From Trichoplax adhaerens (Eukaryota; Placozoa; Uniplacotomia; Trichoplacea; Trichoplacidae): 64,000 bases of DNA. The notes under the pieces are model-generated. The model saw nothing but the letters and a program-made list of their open reading frames with translations. It was not told the origin of the DNA and made no database searches. Shown here piece by piece: positions 34,544 to 48,623 of this stretch. Within the stretch, counting starts at the first letter, position 1. Each line of letters begins with the position of its first letter. The translations under genes and the position numbers were made by a program. The stretch lies in the NCBI RefSeq assembly GCF_000150275.1, contig NW_002060943.1:7448066-7512065 (forward strand). The letters run 5' to 3'.

Positions 34544-36409
34544 ATTGTAGGATTAATCTTCTTGTCTAATGAATAAAATTAGACCTTTCTTACGAAGTCC
34601 TAAGCGACATTGATACCCAATGAACTATCCAAATTATCTATCAATCTCCTTAGTTAGCAATAAAAAGTGCAAACCTTGTACAACACTTATGATAGCTTCG
34701 AAATGGATCACTCAATTGCAACATCCATCAAGAACCCTCATGTGTATATTCTTTCTCAAATTTGCCAGTATTAAAAGTTAAGATTCTTGAAAAGATACTT
34801 TATGATAATACCAATAAGTTTTCTGGTGGATACAGATGCTATTGATAATTGAATGGTTTTAAAATCATTTTCCATGTAAGGTTTCCAACTGCGATGATAT
34901 TTTTCATCTTGTTAATTAATTCTATTACATTCACAACGGTCCTTGGTGTCCACAATAACAACTCGAAATCTGTGAGAGCAACAAGTTACTATATGAAATC
35001 ATTATTCACCTATTGTACTTGGTTGCAATGGCAACGTTTTTTCTATTCTCATTTAAATTATATATTTATATATGCGTTTTATTGGCTTAAGCTTAGCCTT
35101 ATTCTAGAGCAATAAATTGTCTGTTCTTTAACCTTGCTCTAATATGTTAATTTCGATTCAATCTATCCACTGAATATTAATAGTATCATTTTATGATAGA
35201 AAAGCATCCAATTGTTCATCTATTTCAACAGTTGACTGAATCAGAATGAATCTGATGAATATTAATAGATACTTTTAATAGCGTTGTATTGTATAATATA
35301 GGATGAGTACCATTATAACAAATTAGCTACTAGTTAAAACTGTTCTCGAATATGTTGGCAGCAGTTTATTAATTTTAGGGTTGATGCTAATACTTATGTA
35401 ACAATTTTTAGTAAATTTATTGTCCAGACACTATCAAGCGATCATGGCAAGCAATCTTAATTACGTTTTGTTGCCTATAGAATGCAAAATCATCTATTTT
35501 CAGCGATAGAACGTTCTATACTTTGATTTTCTTATTATCATCTTATACTCAAATTAGTAGCTACCACACTGTTCTCTATGTTCATTCGACTTCGGCAGCG
35601 TCGGAAAGGTAGATTATTCAATCAAGTAGTTATCAAAATAGCAGAACCTACGTTATTACTCAAGTACTGTACGAGTATATACAGAGGATTGCAGGCAATA
35701 ATTTATACCGGATAACGAGATTTTAATTTGCATGCTGTAAGCGTTTCATGCTGTTTACTTTAATTGCCCAATTAGTCTGATCAGTAAACTAAAATATCAA
35801 ATACGGCAGTTGTCAATTGCCCTATAATTAAAATGAATAACAGCGTGATATCATTTCATTGGTGTTTATTGCACGATAGAATGGGCTGAAATCGCCGTCA
35901 TTCGTTGTTTACCATATCTAAGTTTTACGGGTAAAGATAAACCGCTGTGATCTTGCTAATTCATTTATTGCTGAAATAGGACAATGACTGTCTTAATTTA
36001 AAATTTATAAATAATCACCAGAATAGAAGACAAAAACGTTATTAGCTAATAATAATTTAATCTACCGCAATACAATAGAAATAATAGACTGCTACTGATA
36101 CAGGGCGTCGTGCATGATGGTTAACACCAGTAACAAAGAGCATTCCTTAATAAGTTGGATGATGACTGCGGATTGGACTTTGTAGTAGAAACAGTTGTCC
36201 ATTGTAAAGAAATTATAGCGGCTAGAAGAGAAGTCTAGACGTTAATTTCATGGTTTCAAGATAGAAAAGATACTGTTGGTAAATCATTATTACAATATTG
36301 TTAGGTCAGATCCTCGCATTGAAGACAGTTTAAAATCATTGAGAACAACTAATTTCATCAACCTCAAACAAAGAAATTCTTACCAAAAGAACATCTATTG
36401 CTAAAGTAA

Positions 36410-37680
36410 CCTGATAATACACCTATAACAATATACTGGTATAGCATAGAAAAGTATCGTAATCCTAATTTAATACATAAAAACTATACAGAGATGGAAT
36501 AAATTTTAGATGATTGCGTCTATTAGTTGAACATACTAATAGTTCATTTATAATAATATTCGTAGTCTACAAGCAAAGCATTTATACTAATAAGTTATTA
36601 CAGATGCATTAGTCTGGCATCGATTGTTGAATTACTATCCATATAGTATGCGAATGTATCGTAATCCGAAGTTAACAGATGAAAATTACGCAGAAATGGA
36701 ATATATCTTTAGGTGATTACGTCTATTACTTAAGCACACTAATAATTCATTTATTATAATTTATTAGTCTGCATGCAAAGCTTCATACTACCGGTAATAT
36801 ATTATTAAAGATGTATTAGTCTGTGAATCGATTGTTGAATCACTATCCGTATAGCATACAAAAGTACCGTAATCCGAAGCTAACAGATGGAAGCTACGCA
36901 GACATGGAATACGTTTTTAGATGGTTACATCTATTGATACATTTAATAAAAATGTATTACGTCTGTTGCTTGAACAAGTTAATAATTCGTTTATAATAAT
37001 TTACTAGTCTGCAGGCGAAGCTTTTATTCTATCGATAATATGTCATTACAGATGCATTAGTCTAGGTATCGATAATTGAATTACTATCTATAATTCCATG
37101 TAACATATAAATGTATCGTGATCTGGAGTTAACAGATGGAACTTCGCAGAGATGGAACCCATTATAGATGATTATATCTATTGATACATTTAAAAATGTA
37201 TTATATTTGTTGCTTGAACACGCTAACATGCTAATATTTCGTATATAATAATTTACTAGTCTGCAGACGAAGCTTTTACACTATATATTAATTATTTATT
37301 ACAGATGCATTAATCTGGGTATGGATTGTTGAATTACTATCCATATACCGTACATTAATACATAAAAGCTACGTAGAGATGCGGTATATTCTTAGATAAT
37401 TAAATCGATAGTGCCAGTAAGCAAAAAATCTATCTATAATAATATGCTAGTATCCATGCAAAGCCTTGCAGTAATATGTCGTATTATTATAGATGCGTTA
37501 GTCTAGACATTGATAGTTGAATTACTATACATATAGCATATCAATGTACCAGTAATTCGAAATTAATAAGGGATATAAACCACGTAGAGATGACGGTACA
37601 CTCTTAGATAATTACGTCTATCCAGGTATACGACAAAATTAGCAAATAGATTGATGGCAGACTCTCAAAGCCTGTGTAAT
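36410..37680. repeat. degenerate tandem array, unit 180-260 bp, five or more copies
   Basis: The landmark AGATGCATTAGTCT and its variants occur at 36602, 36809, 37050, 37313 and 37491. Other parts recur between them in order: GAATTACTATCCATATAG, GTATCGTAATCCGAAG, AACAGATGGAA and AGTCTGCA.GC.AAGC. A partial copy starts near 36410. Unit length changes through internal indels, so the array is old. There is no shared open frame. Confidence 0.85.
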
Positions 37681-40600
37681 AAGACTAATATTTTGTTTTT
37701 TTATCATAAATGATTTACAGAGAGCTGATCGTAATAACTGCAGTCTAGAAAATGGGAAGAACATTGACTAAATGGGGGCAGGTACAAATGAGGGAAACGT
37801 GAACTCATTTATACGACACGCGTGCTCAATTCGTATTAGTAAGTATAATTAAAGATTAAAATAATTAATTAAATTATTAGGGTTAATAAGCAGCTACAGT
37901 AATTCTTTTCTATTATGATTTCACATTCAAGTAGAAATTAGTTATTAACAATATATCGACTATTTTATATTCATTCTTAATCATCCAGGTTCCAATGATC
38001 GTGATATACCTCTATAGATTAATTTTTCATATGACTCAAGAGATCACCAAATGACTTTTAATCACGTTCAAAAAGTAGACATCGTTTTAATTGAGGTATT
38101 ACCTACCTAATTTATCTCATAGATATCGCTTCAATTTAGCCATTACTCACCTAATACGTACTGTGAATAATATTTAATCAAACCTAAATTACACCATACA
38201 ATAGACGACGAGTTACTGTAGCATGATAGTACGAAATACTACTGCAGATCGATTTTTTTCTTCGAGAACTGCAAGAGAGGTAATCGATGTTTCTTTGCAC
38301 AGCTTTACATATGTACAAATGAATATCAGGTCAATTATAATTGTCTAGATTTCATCTAGTTCGTTATTATGTACATTATGGGGGTGAGACAATTATGCTC
38401 GTAGAATTTTATAGTAAATGATTTGAAAGGATTCCACTTTAGTCCAGCTGTCTTTTTATCCTGTATAGTATACTTAAATTTTACTGTATTGAAATATGGA
38501 GTTTTTCGACAAGTAAATTCAATTCTTATGATCATATACATTGTAGATACCAGGTACATATATTACAGCGATCACGGCATTTTCTTAATTCTGCATGACG
38601 CGTAATGACATGCTGCTGTTTGCTAGTACGGAATGCTACAATTAATAAAGAGATTTCATACTTTACTATTTGGGGATTAACATCTTAATCAAGCCTACGG
38701 ACCAAAATTGACTATAAGACTTCTAATTCTACTACTACATTTTCCAAATAATTTATAATGACATGCTACTGGAATAATAATGGAATGCTGAAGCAAATAA
38801 AATCAATAGTTGTATCTTATAATCATGCTTTAATAAAATGAACAATATTTCAATCAAAGCATAATACTTTTACTGATATGTAACAAGATGCTGCCATACG
38901 CCTCTCATCAAGTCAGTGCTCTTTGTATAGTGCCGTGAGACACTGCTTCTCAGACATATTGAATGCAGCAGGAAGTAAATGCATTTCTCGTAATTTTTAT
39001 GATAATTAGCTAAACAATATTTGAAAATTCTGGCTTAACTCAAGAACTTTTTTAAGCCACTTTGGCTGCTGAGAATTGATTACATGGTTTAAAAAGCAGA
39101 CAAGGCATCAACTAAGGTATGATTTTGTATAACGTAAAACGAAGCGTACGATCAATGGAACACAACGCTAACTAGATGAACTTTTGTCTTTTTAATATCT
39201 CGACTAATTTTATTTGATATCAATAAGGACTCAATATATCTAAACAAGAAGGTCATGAATTAGAATATACCTTTTATTTAACAATGGATGGGTAAATTCC
39301 GCAGTAACTGTTATCATAAAGGAACTATACTACAATTATACTAGGTTACAGTCTTACTTTAGTAACAAAAATGTAATTAAAGATTAATTATAGACACTAA
39401 TTTAATCCTTATTTAAACCTTTATTTTGTTTAAACACAGTATAAATTAGCTTTAGTTAATTTCAGACATAAATTCAAGATTTATGAGCATTACTCATTCA
39501 TTCCGTGTAATAAAGAAATATGATCTTAGAACTTCAGAGAACTATACCCCGCATTGCAAATTAATTGCAAGGATAATAAGACATAAAGTAATACATGTCA
39601 TTTATACAATACTACAAATTGAACGAATTAAAATCACAGCAGAAGGTTACTTTTCTGTGAGAAGGATATCGATTTCTAAAATATACGGAAATATAAGCCA
39701 ACTTTATTTAATCTTTGTTTAGACATATGTGCTGAGTGATTAAATATTTCCTAGCAATTTAGTTTGTACATCTTTTGATCTAAATCTGAGCACTTTTATT
39801 TTACACAACTTTTCTTCCAGGAAGACTGGAGTAGAAGATTTTATCGATTTATTTCCTGCAGTATTGTTATTAAATATTTTATTTTACATAAGTTACTAGC
39901 TTTTGCGCTTCTATTAGATACCGTAGTTGTGAATTAATTAATCTAAAACAACGGTAATTAGAAGATGATTTTATATGCTATGGATAATGGCGTAGAATAG
40001 GAAATTTAAAACCCTTTTACATTGCGTTTATTCTTTCCTACAGGCGTAAAATATTCATGAAAAGTGGGTCTAACATGCAGACATTCTTATTCTAATATCA
40101 AATAATATGACTTCCTGACCATGAAAAGAAATTTAGCTATCCAAGTATTATATAACTACTTATTATAATAAGTTTTGTCTACATAGCTGGTAAATTGGAA
40201 TAGTTTATAAGATTTCAAATTATTCTGTTATTAATTTGACGCTAATTAAAACCTTAACTTTATCATTATTAAATTGATAGAGATTTACGGTTACTGAAAA
40301 CGGAAATTCGTGAATTGCAATTTCTACTATAAAGCAATTTATATTAATAAGGTCATATCAAACTTACAAAGAGTGATAGTAGTTGCAGAATCGAAACTAG
40401 CTGTATTGATAATATATATAATTGATATCAGAAATCGAATTACATTTACCAAATATTGTCGCTTTAAATATGCTATTATCGATTAATACTTTATTCAATA
40501 ACTGGATACATTCCTTCCCTTTACTGAAACATATGAGAAATTGTAACAAAGTAAATCAATTTTCATGTTGAATTCATAACTTTGATCTAAAGTAGGCAAC

Positions 40601-41049
40601 AAAAATACTATTTAGCTTACGTCCGCAAAAGCTCGCTTGGGTGATTTGCAAGACTAATTACCGAACTGTAATAATAAAAGCATTCTTGATGTAGTTATCA
40701 TAATTCGACTGTAAAAAAAAGCTGTCAGCCAATTATTCATCCTTGATTTTATGGAAGATAATGTTGTAGATTATAATGCAATTAGGATCAAGTATCACAA
40801 AGATAGGCTAGTACGCAGTCTGTCGATTATAGATGCCCTGTATTATAATAAAAATTTACATTCTAAGAATTATTTTAATTTCTTAACTTAACCTTATTGC
40901 ATTATCAGTTGATTAATAACGAAACAAAAAAGTGAACAAACAGATGCTAACCTTTATATTAAGTACGGTCTTGAAGATATACCGTACATGTTATACGCAG
41001 TTTTGAAATTAAAAATGTGAAACTGACGCAATTATAATTACCAGTTTTT

Positions 41050-41700
41050 CAACGATTGAAAATTAGGCGAAAATCTCATCTAATTTGAATAACTAGAATT
41101 ACTATAGGTATTACTCTAAAATGTCCAACGCTAATCTAGATCATATATCACAGTATAGCACTACGTTAGAATTACGAATGAAAATCCCATTTCGCGACAC
41201 CAGCTTTTAAAGCAGTGTATTCTATTTGCGTCTTTTCGATTGATAATTGAAAACTTAGATTTCATCGAATCTGATTAATCAGAATTAGTGTAGATGTCTA
41301 TTTTAAAGTATTGATGCCTAATCTATGCTTGACATTAAATAGCTAAATTCGTTTTTCTATGTTTTTCAATGATGATTGAAACCGAAGCTAAAATCTTATC
41401 GAGCCAGCTTTATCAGAATTAGTAAAGATGTCTACTTTAAATGTCCAAGTGAAATTAATTAATTATTTAAAGTGAGGAACTAATCTATTTACGACCTGGT
41501 GAATGATAGATAATTGCAACATTGGGCTAAAATCTCATCTAATACGATTTGTTAGAATTAGTGCAGATGTCTAGTTTAAAAATTGCAAGACTAATTCATT
41601 ATTGAAAGGATAAAACTAGTGATTTAAAATTACGCTAAAACTACATCAAAATCCGATTAATTAAAAGCAGTATAGTGTCTACTTTAAAATTGATCATCCT
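41050..41700. repeat. degenerate tandem array, unit about 135 bp, about five copies
   Basis: Variants of AGAATTAGTGTAGATGTCTA followed by TTTAAA occur near 41281, 41415, 41554 and 41660, with an eroded earlier copy near 41095. Blocks like GCTAAAATCTCATCTAAT precede each. The copies are strongly diverged. Confidence 0.7.
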
Positions 41701-43998
41701 AATGAATTTTTACTCACCCTAATTGCTTGTCAAAATATTGATCAAAACATCAAGTACCATATGCGCGATAACTGAGTTTCGTAAACGGTCATTACTGTAT
41801 GTTTATTAAAAGCATTATCTAGGCTACCGATTTTTTAAGTTGAGGTTTATTAACGATTTTATAATAGTATATCACGATATAATCTCTAGCAAGAATAACC
41901 TAATAATTAATTCTGAAAACTTAAATTGCCACTATTGAGTTAATCTATAATAAGCAAAGACGATGGCATAGCACATAATACTCTTGATAATTTGCAACTA
42001 GGCATTATTTCTGCTAGGTTGGACAATTTTTGTCCGTTATTTATTGCATTACTATTTGAGCTACGAATAAAACGTGAGAAGAAAGTTGCTCCTTTTTTCT
42101 TACTAGACTATTAATGCAGGAAAAAATCCGCTATACAATCGAACACTAAGCTAAATGAACAATGTTTTAGCATTCTTTACAACATGAATATCGCAATTGC
42201 ACAAATACGCTCGAATTCGTAAGCATTTTAGAGGGAATACATCGTAGTAATAGCCATTTGATGCTATGAATAACCGATATACAGGGTGCGATAGTTGAGC
42301 ACAATCATATGTGGTACGATTGCTTTATACCTACACACAAGACAGGTTTGCTTAGCTATTACCAAAACCGCAACTAATAATTTGCAGAGAAAATACTTAA
42401 GGTAACGGCATTTCTCTTACGAAATACTACCATAAGGCATAACAATCAGATCGTAATCCTCTACTATAGGAAATAAAATCATTGATAATTCGTATTACTT
42501 GGTAGAATTTCAGGTGTAAAGAATGAATCTATCTTTAGCATACCGCTGTTACTAATATCTGTGTATGCAGTTGGACAATCACAATACACATTACAACTAT
42601 TTATGGATCAACAGTTTAGTTCATTCTTGAATATTTGTCTTCTTTTAGGAATGACCCCTTAATATCGAATTTACTTTAAATGGTAACTGACTAATAACAA
42701 AACTATTAAGGTAATAATGCGTGGTGATCACCTTTGCACATGGTGACAACTATTAGCAAGGTAAAATAAAGGCTATAACAACATATTAAGGAGGCCTGCA
42801 GCTATTTCTAAGTGGTCGTGTATCTTAGTGATACTAGAATAGCTACATAAATGTTAAGCAATGGAATGCATTATCAGACATTTAATACTGGGTAGATTGT
42901 GCTTGAAGCTTAGAAAATCAAATAAATTGACTGCCATGGTTATTAATAGCTTTATTTGTCATCATTGAATATAGCAGCCAATTTGAAGCAATTTACTCAA
43001 CATTTGTTTAATTCCAGCTGTTTTATACGGGATGCTATTAAGGGAATAGATTCGTCGCTTTGCTTTTATTCTTAAACATGATCGTCTACTTGATGAAATA
43101 AGCAGATGACAACAACAGTCTGTTCTAAAATAAGCACCGGAACTCTTCAGATGTGTAGCTATTTGAGTTGATTAGTAATTCTGAATTTGAATCTAGACTG
43201 GATTAACAATGATACCTCATCCCTAATCATTTACAAATTAGCACCAATCAATAAGATTATATATTTCATTTCAATCTTAATTAGAGCCAGCAATGATAGT
43301 AATTAGAAACCGGACGTGATAAATCGCTTAATTAGATGATTCAGTCTTGAGTATTAACTACAAACATTTCGCATCCTTTAAGCTGAACTTAACAAATATA
43401 ATTCAAAATGTAATCATAATATACAGTAGCAACTACTAAAAGTCAATCCTAAAATTCAACCTCTTACTTGATATATTTTTGATTACTTTGCCAGAACTGC
43501 TTGACTTTTAATTCGTACTGTACGCATATTCATGTTTATGCTATCGTTACAATTTATGTTGTTGTTTTATATGCAAGTACTCGAATAATTCTATTTGCTA
43601 TTAGTATGATTCTCTTTGTCTAATTCTATCTATCATTTCGTAACTAGAGTAAATAAATTAAATCAATTTAATTTAAGTATGCAAGAAAAATTAATTATTG
43701 TTCTAGACATAAGAGGGTTCTTTTAAAAGGTCGAAGCTGACTCATACCTTATAATTCTAATTTAATCAACAATAAACTACTTGCTATTTGTAAATTATCA
43801 AAAGATTGACTGTTGTATAATTAAAATACATTGAATTTGCATTCACCTCATAAACTACGTAAAATATCTCAATGACGTGTAAAAAATTTTTAAAAATTAT
43901 CAGTCAATCTATATTGACAGTTATTGTTTCTAAGACTTGCCGTAGTTAATACGTGAGGTTATGTTGATTCTAACAGACAACATCATTCATCTATCAAG

Positions 43999-44006
43999 TA
44001 TAAATA
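43999..44006 (+). promoter_or_regulatory. possible TATA box of the ependymin-related gene
   Basis: TATAAATA lies 113 nt upstream of the chosen ATG at 44119. The distance allows a usual 25-30 nt step to a start site and a short 5' UTR. In DNA this AT-rich, chance matches are common. Confidence 0.35.
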
Positions 44007-44118
44007 CCTGACCTTTCTAAATTAACGTTCATTTCGTAAATACCTTACGGTGAAATCACTTCAACAGTATATCTATAAAAGGAGCCTAAAAATAAATCGT
44101 TACCTTTTTAGAATAAGC

Positions 44119-45499
44119 ATGAAGCCCGTCTTATGCTACGTAGTCGTTGCCATTTTCTGTTTGACTTTTATAGCTCAAAATGTTTCAGCTTGTTGTCCAC
44201 CGGATAAATTTGAAGGTTTTCGTTATCAAAAAATGGTTGATATCTCAAATAACGATCCTTACCCACAAGTAGGAATTGATGCATTACGATTTCATTACGA
44301 TTTTGAAAATGAAAAGACATTGGAACAATTCTATTTCAACGGAAGATTAGTGACTCAAATAACCTTATACCAAAAAGTAAAGCTTATGTTATATTTGCTT
44401 AATTTTAATGCTTTAAAATGAGATGTTTATGTAATCATTCATTACCCTAACATTTGTATACTTATTTTTGTCCTAAAAATATTAGGGATTAAGGTATAAT
44501 ATCCTCAAAGGAAAATGTACATTTTTTGAAATTAGTTGGCCCCTTCGTCGACGTTGTCTACCAAGTAAGGCAAAATTATTTTGTGTATCTATACGTATAT
44601 ATATTGTAACGTTTTTTATGACACAGTTATTAATTGTTATACGGCTTGGTAAAGTGAAAATTGTGATAATTTTAAGCAAATAAAAAGCTAGACTGTTATT
44701 TAATTCTATTTAAATTGTGTATCAATAGCCCAAAAAATTATATAAAAAAAATTTAGCTAAGTTTTTAAAAAATCAGGATTATCCTAAACCTTTTAATGCA
44801 GAGAAATTTTTAATAAATTAATTTAAGTAATATATAGGTGTGCTTGCTAGAAATATCTGTATGTCATAAATAAGATGTTCTAATACTATACTGTAATGTG
44901 ATCCATTAATTGCTAATAAATATCAACTTTAAAAATTGAAGTTGCATAGTAAAATGAGATATATAAAAGGAATACAAAATTTAAAATTGAAATAGTTCAA
45001 ATAATAAGGGAAGAGACAACTCAAATCCATTTCTTTAAAATTTTTTTCATTTTATTACAAAATTTGTACTCATTATAGTTGCTTTCTTTTAATTACTTAT
45101 CCAAATTTTAACAATTTTTTTGGTATAAAAGTTACTATATTGCGTAAGATTGTATTTTAAAGTAAGCTAATAAAAATATTCTTATTGTAAAAAATAGAAA
45201 ATGCCCGATTTATTGGATCGATGTCGATTGGTGATCAGCTTATGGACTACTATGAATCTGTTTATGACAAAAATTATGCTGTTATTGAAGAAATCGTTAC
45301 ACATAAGGATTGCATACCTATAACTAATATCACTGTGATGAAAAGTTTCGTTGACAGCATGGCAGCAGTTACTCAACCAGGAGCATTCGATATTCGAATT
45401 TTCGCAAATGTTACCGTTGGCATCAAAGATCCAACCATATTTGACCCACCTACTGAATGTCAACGCGTAGTATATCCGGTCATAACTTCACAGCAGTAA
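44119..45499 (+). CDS. secreted ependymin-related protein (3 exons)
   Basis: Exons 44119-44376, 44486-44564 and 45198-45499 join in phase to 212 aa. Ependymin-related proteins are secreted, disulfide-bonded, calcium-associated glycoproteins of the extracellular matrix with a lipid-binding-like fold; their ligand here is unknown. The ATG at 44119 starts a clear signal peptide (MKPVLCYVVVAIFC...VSA), cut before CCPPDKFEGF, the family's N-terminal motif. Next come RFHYDFENEK, then across the first junction LYQK/GLRYNILKGKC, and across the second LP/KNARFIGSMSIG, the usual family order. DCIPI and the end VTVGIKDPTIFDPPTECQ are diagnostic. NIT and NVT are likely N-glycosylation sites. An in-frame GTG at 44050 is ignored because the signal peptide would then be internal. 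A possible AATAAA lies at 45676. FANCE converges from the right. Confidence 0.93.
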
Positions 45500-46525
45500 G
45501 ATGGATCAGGGTCAAATTAGAAAAATAACAGCATATTATGCGATAAATTATGACTAGTTAATCCGATGAATAGAATATAGCAATACGTTTTACAAATAAT
45601 TATTTCATGATTATTATCTATTCCTGAACCTTAAACAATTTGGAAGTAGTAATGATGTCAGTATGCTGGAATATCAATAAAACTTCCTATCAATTATAAC
45701 TAATGAATTTACGACTAGTAATTTTAAGTTTAAGGGTAATTATAGGTAATCACTAAAAAGTCTTTAATACGCTTAAGCGCTACCACAACTGAGTATGAGT
45801 CGTACTAGAAACATTCTTGAGGATTTATTGCTCTCAATAAAATGAGCCTTTAAACTGCGATCCAATTTTCTTAATTTATTGAAAAGCCTGATTGACCATG
45901 TACAGTAAATCGAAATCGATATCAAATAGCTTAACTATCCAATTTTGTAGTATTTAATCTAAGTAATACACGTCATATTCATTAAAATTGATCAATTTAT
46001 TTATAAATTGAATGTGGTTGAATGACGTATTATACCTACCATTACAAGAATGGATAAAAAGAGTTAATGAGTTATATACAATAAGTTACAGTATAATTAG
46101 TATCAAATAGCGCTAGGATAACGTACAGTCGTACGAATAGCAACGAATTTACTGATATTATATACTGTTTACTTGTGAGAAAGAAGAAAAATGAGAATGG
46201 CTGGAAAAGCCCAATAGATGATTAATAATTAAATAATAATTAACATGGAATTGCAGTACATCTATCTACAGAAGTAAACAAATAGATTATAACAGCAATC
46301 AATCAGTCAGCCTGAATACGTGATACAGCATACTGTACTCTTTTATTTACAAGAATCTTCCGGATGTACGCGTATCAGACGTTAAGTCAATCATCACTGT
46401 GGTTCTAATAGTCTGTACTATACACAGTACATTTACTACAGGATGCAGCGAAGGAGAAAATCGCTAATGTGACAACTAATGCACAATTTACAAAAATTAA
46501 TTGATATTTTAATCTAGTAACAATC
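45500..46525. other. intergenic between convergent ependymin-related gene and FANCE
   Basis: About 1 kb, AT-rich, holding both 3' ends. A candidate AATAAA on the + strand at 45676 suits the ependymin-related gene. The complement of AATAAA at 46342-46347 would suit FANCE. Nothing else is seen. Confidence 0.55.
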
Positions 46526-48530
46526 CTAACTGGATCGCAACCGTTTTAATTTGGCAAGGGTAGACCTCTTCAAAAGTGTTTTGTTATTTTGTAGAATCTG
46601 ATAGAGTAAGTCAGTATAGGGTATTATCTGTTCTTTATAATTATTAATAATATTGATTATAAGGGTAATAAAATTAGTTGATGATGCCATATCTAAAGCA
46701 TTTTGATATAGTATTGATAATAATTCTAATATTGTTTTCGAGTCGAGTTTAAGGCGCTTTTGAATAATACCTTGGATAACGATATAATGATTTTCATCCC
46801 ATTTTGATTTATTGGTGTTGTTATGGTGTTTTTGGATAATTTGAGTTAAGAAATAGAAGCAATTATCTTGACTGAATGATGTTTCTATTAATGTTTTGAT
46901 TAATTCTACTTGTGCAGGCTGAAGTTCATTATTCCATAATTGCAGACAACAACCGTCTATAAAAGGTTCTGAATATCGTTTTAAAAAGCATTCAATGCAA
47001 TAGAAAAGTTCGCGAGGAGCTGAACTATTTAGTACTGACAAGTGTGGATAGATGGATAGTTGACAAAAAATACGACAGTTGTCTAAGTTTGCGTTGAGAT
47101 GATGATAGCAGTATAGACGGGAAATGGTAGCCAATTTTTCTAAGCTAACCTGATTCAATTGAATTTGTTGGCATATTATTTGCATTTCATCAAATGAGCT
47201 GGTAAGAAATGAGATGAAGCTGTCCTGATAGTCAGGTTCATCCATTTTCTGGATCAAAATTTCGTTTTCATACATTAATAATTCTTTTAGTTTTTCGCAC
47301 ACATCACCGATGTTTGACCTAGCGACACTGTCGTCTTCTGCCTTGTTTATGGCAATCATAGTCTCTTGATTACTTCTTTTGCTATCATTATCTTGACTGT
47401 CTACATCACTATCCATCGTCGGAGCTTTTCTTTTATGTGACGTAGTATTTGGGAATGGGTTCCCTGATAATTCAGCTTGAAATTTAGCATCGGTTTGTAG
47501 AGGTTGATTGTAAGCAATCACTGCAACCTCTCGATCATGATAATCACTATTATTAAAACGGTCTGGAGTACTTCTACTAGTTTGATCGCTTGCATTGAAT
47601 TGAACAGAATCGCTGTGATCCATGTTGTCACGGCTAGCACCATCTACAGTCCGAATATCATCAGTAGTAGAATTAAGCAACTGTATTTGAGGACCAACGG
47701 TCTTTAAAGTATTACAAATTTGAGCTGAGTCATTTTTAAAGTGACTGGATAAACAGTTCTTTTCCATTTCCAACATTGACATTGTTAAATAATTATTGCT
47801 CGAGGAAAGAGTTCTTTTGTCAATATCACATTTTAGCATCCGCACGAACATGTTACTCCAGCTATCCGTTAGATGATGCTTGTTTAAAGAATCGACCAAA
47901 TGAATTAAATACTCTGAATGAACAGCGTAATAATGACGATGGATATAATATAAAAGGCTACGTTGGACATGTAATGGCAGCCAAAGTAGGACCGGCAGGC
48001 TAAATGTATATGAATAAATGAATGAATAATAGAATGAATCAATTCATTAGACGGGTATGCATACTCGTATAAGCCAATACTCGTACGTACAGTAATTTCC
48101 AATTCTACGTATATTATTCCTGCAAAAGTCACTCCATCAATGCATTTCATTTGTAAAAACCTTACTGAACTATTTGTGTATAGAACTAAAAGCTATCGTT
48201 ATACCGTATAAATTGCTCTGCATTTCTCCTCTAGTATCGTGAATTTTAAAATATTGTTGTACAGTGGAATCATTGGTTTTACCTGTGCGATTGAGGACAT
48301 GCAGGATGTTGCATGAGTGCTTTCACTAGAGCATTCCAGTCCAAGCCTGTTTTATCGTGATATTCATTTAGCCATTTTTCGATTTCATTACTGTATGGAG
48401 AATTCTTCTCGGCTGAATACGAAAGCAACTGATGCCAGGGTTGAGGAAACTGATTTAGGATATCTTCAAGGCTGACGATATTAGCCTTGACGTTTGGATT
48501 CTTATCGTCTCTTGCAATAGAATGGGACAT
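46526..48530 (-). CDS. FANCE: FANCE, Fanconi anemia core complex subunit E (2 exons)
   Basis: Exons 48530-48283 and 47999-46526 join in phase (AG|C gives Ser83) to 573 aa; human FANCE has 536. FANCE is a nuclear adaptor that links FANCC in the Fanconi core complex to FANCD2 before its monoubiquitination in interstrand-crosslink repair. The N-terminal exon ends GLDWNALVKALMQHPAC, comparable to the FDWGRLLEALC segment in human. Exon 2 opens with a helical stretch (LLWLPLHVQRSLLYYI) aligned to the LLLRLPRICQRNL region. The middle, about residues 140-290, is acidic and Ser-rich with a basic KRK near 272. The C-terminal 260 residues form the helical repeat domain, ending NKTLLKRSTLAKLKRL, which parallels the human NTTFLRKSLKAALKHL. 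The overall match is low in identity but co-linear at both ends. The ATG at 48530 is the first in frame; an upstream GTG is ignored. Confidence 0.88.
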
Positions 48531-48623
48531 GCCGACAATGCAGTATACTGATATACAGTACAGTAATAATCCGCTCGGTCCTATCACTGTTACTCAAGAT
48601 AACTGACCATATTGACTGTTAGC

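Larger units (their letters stand above)
34544..44118. other. long intergenic region, no gene seen
   Basis: About 9.6 kb of AT-rich DNA with stops in all frames. It carries two old tandem arrays (36.4-37.7 and 41.0-41.7 kb, listed separately). One short ORF at 34894-35115 starts with a hydrophobic, signal-like stretch but has no recognisable partner exon. I see no RNA gene. Confidence 0.55.
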
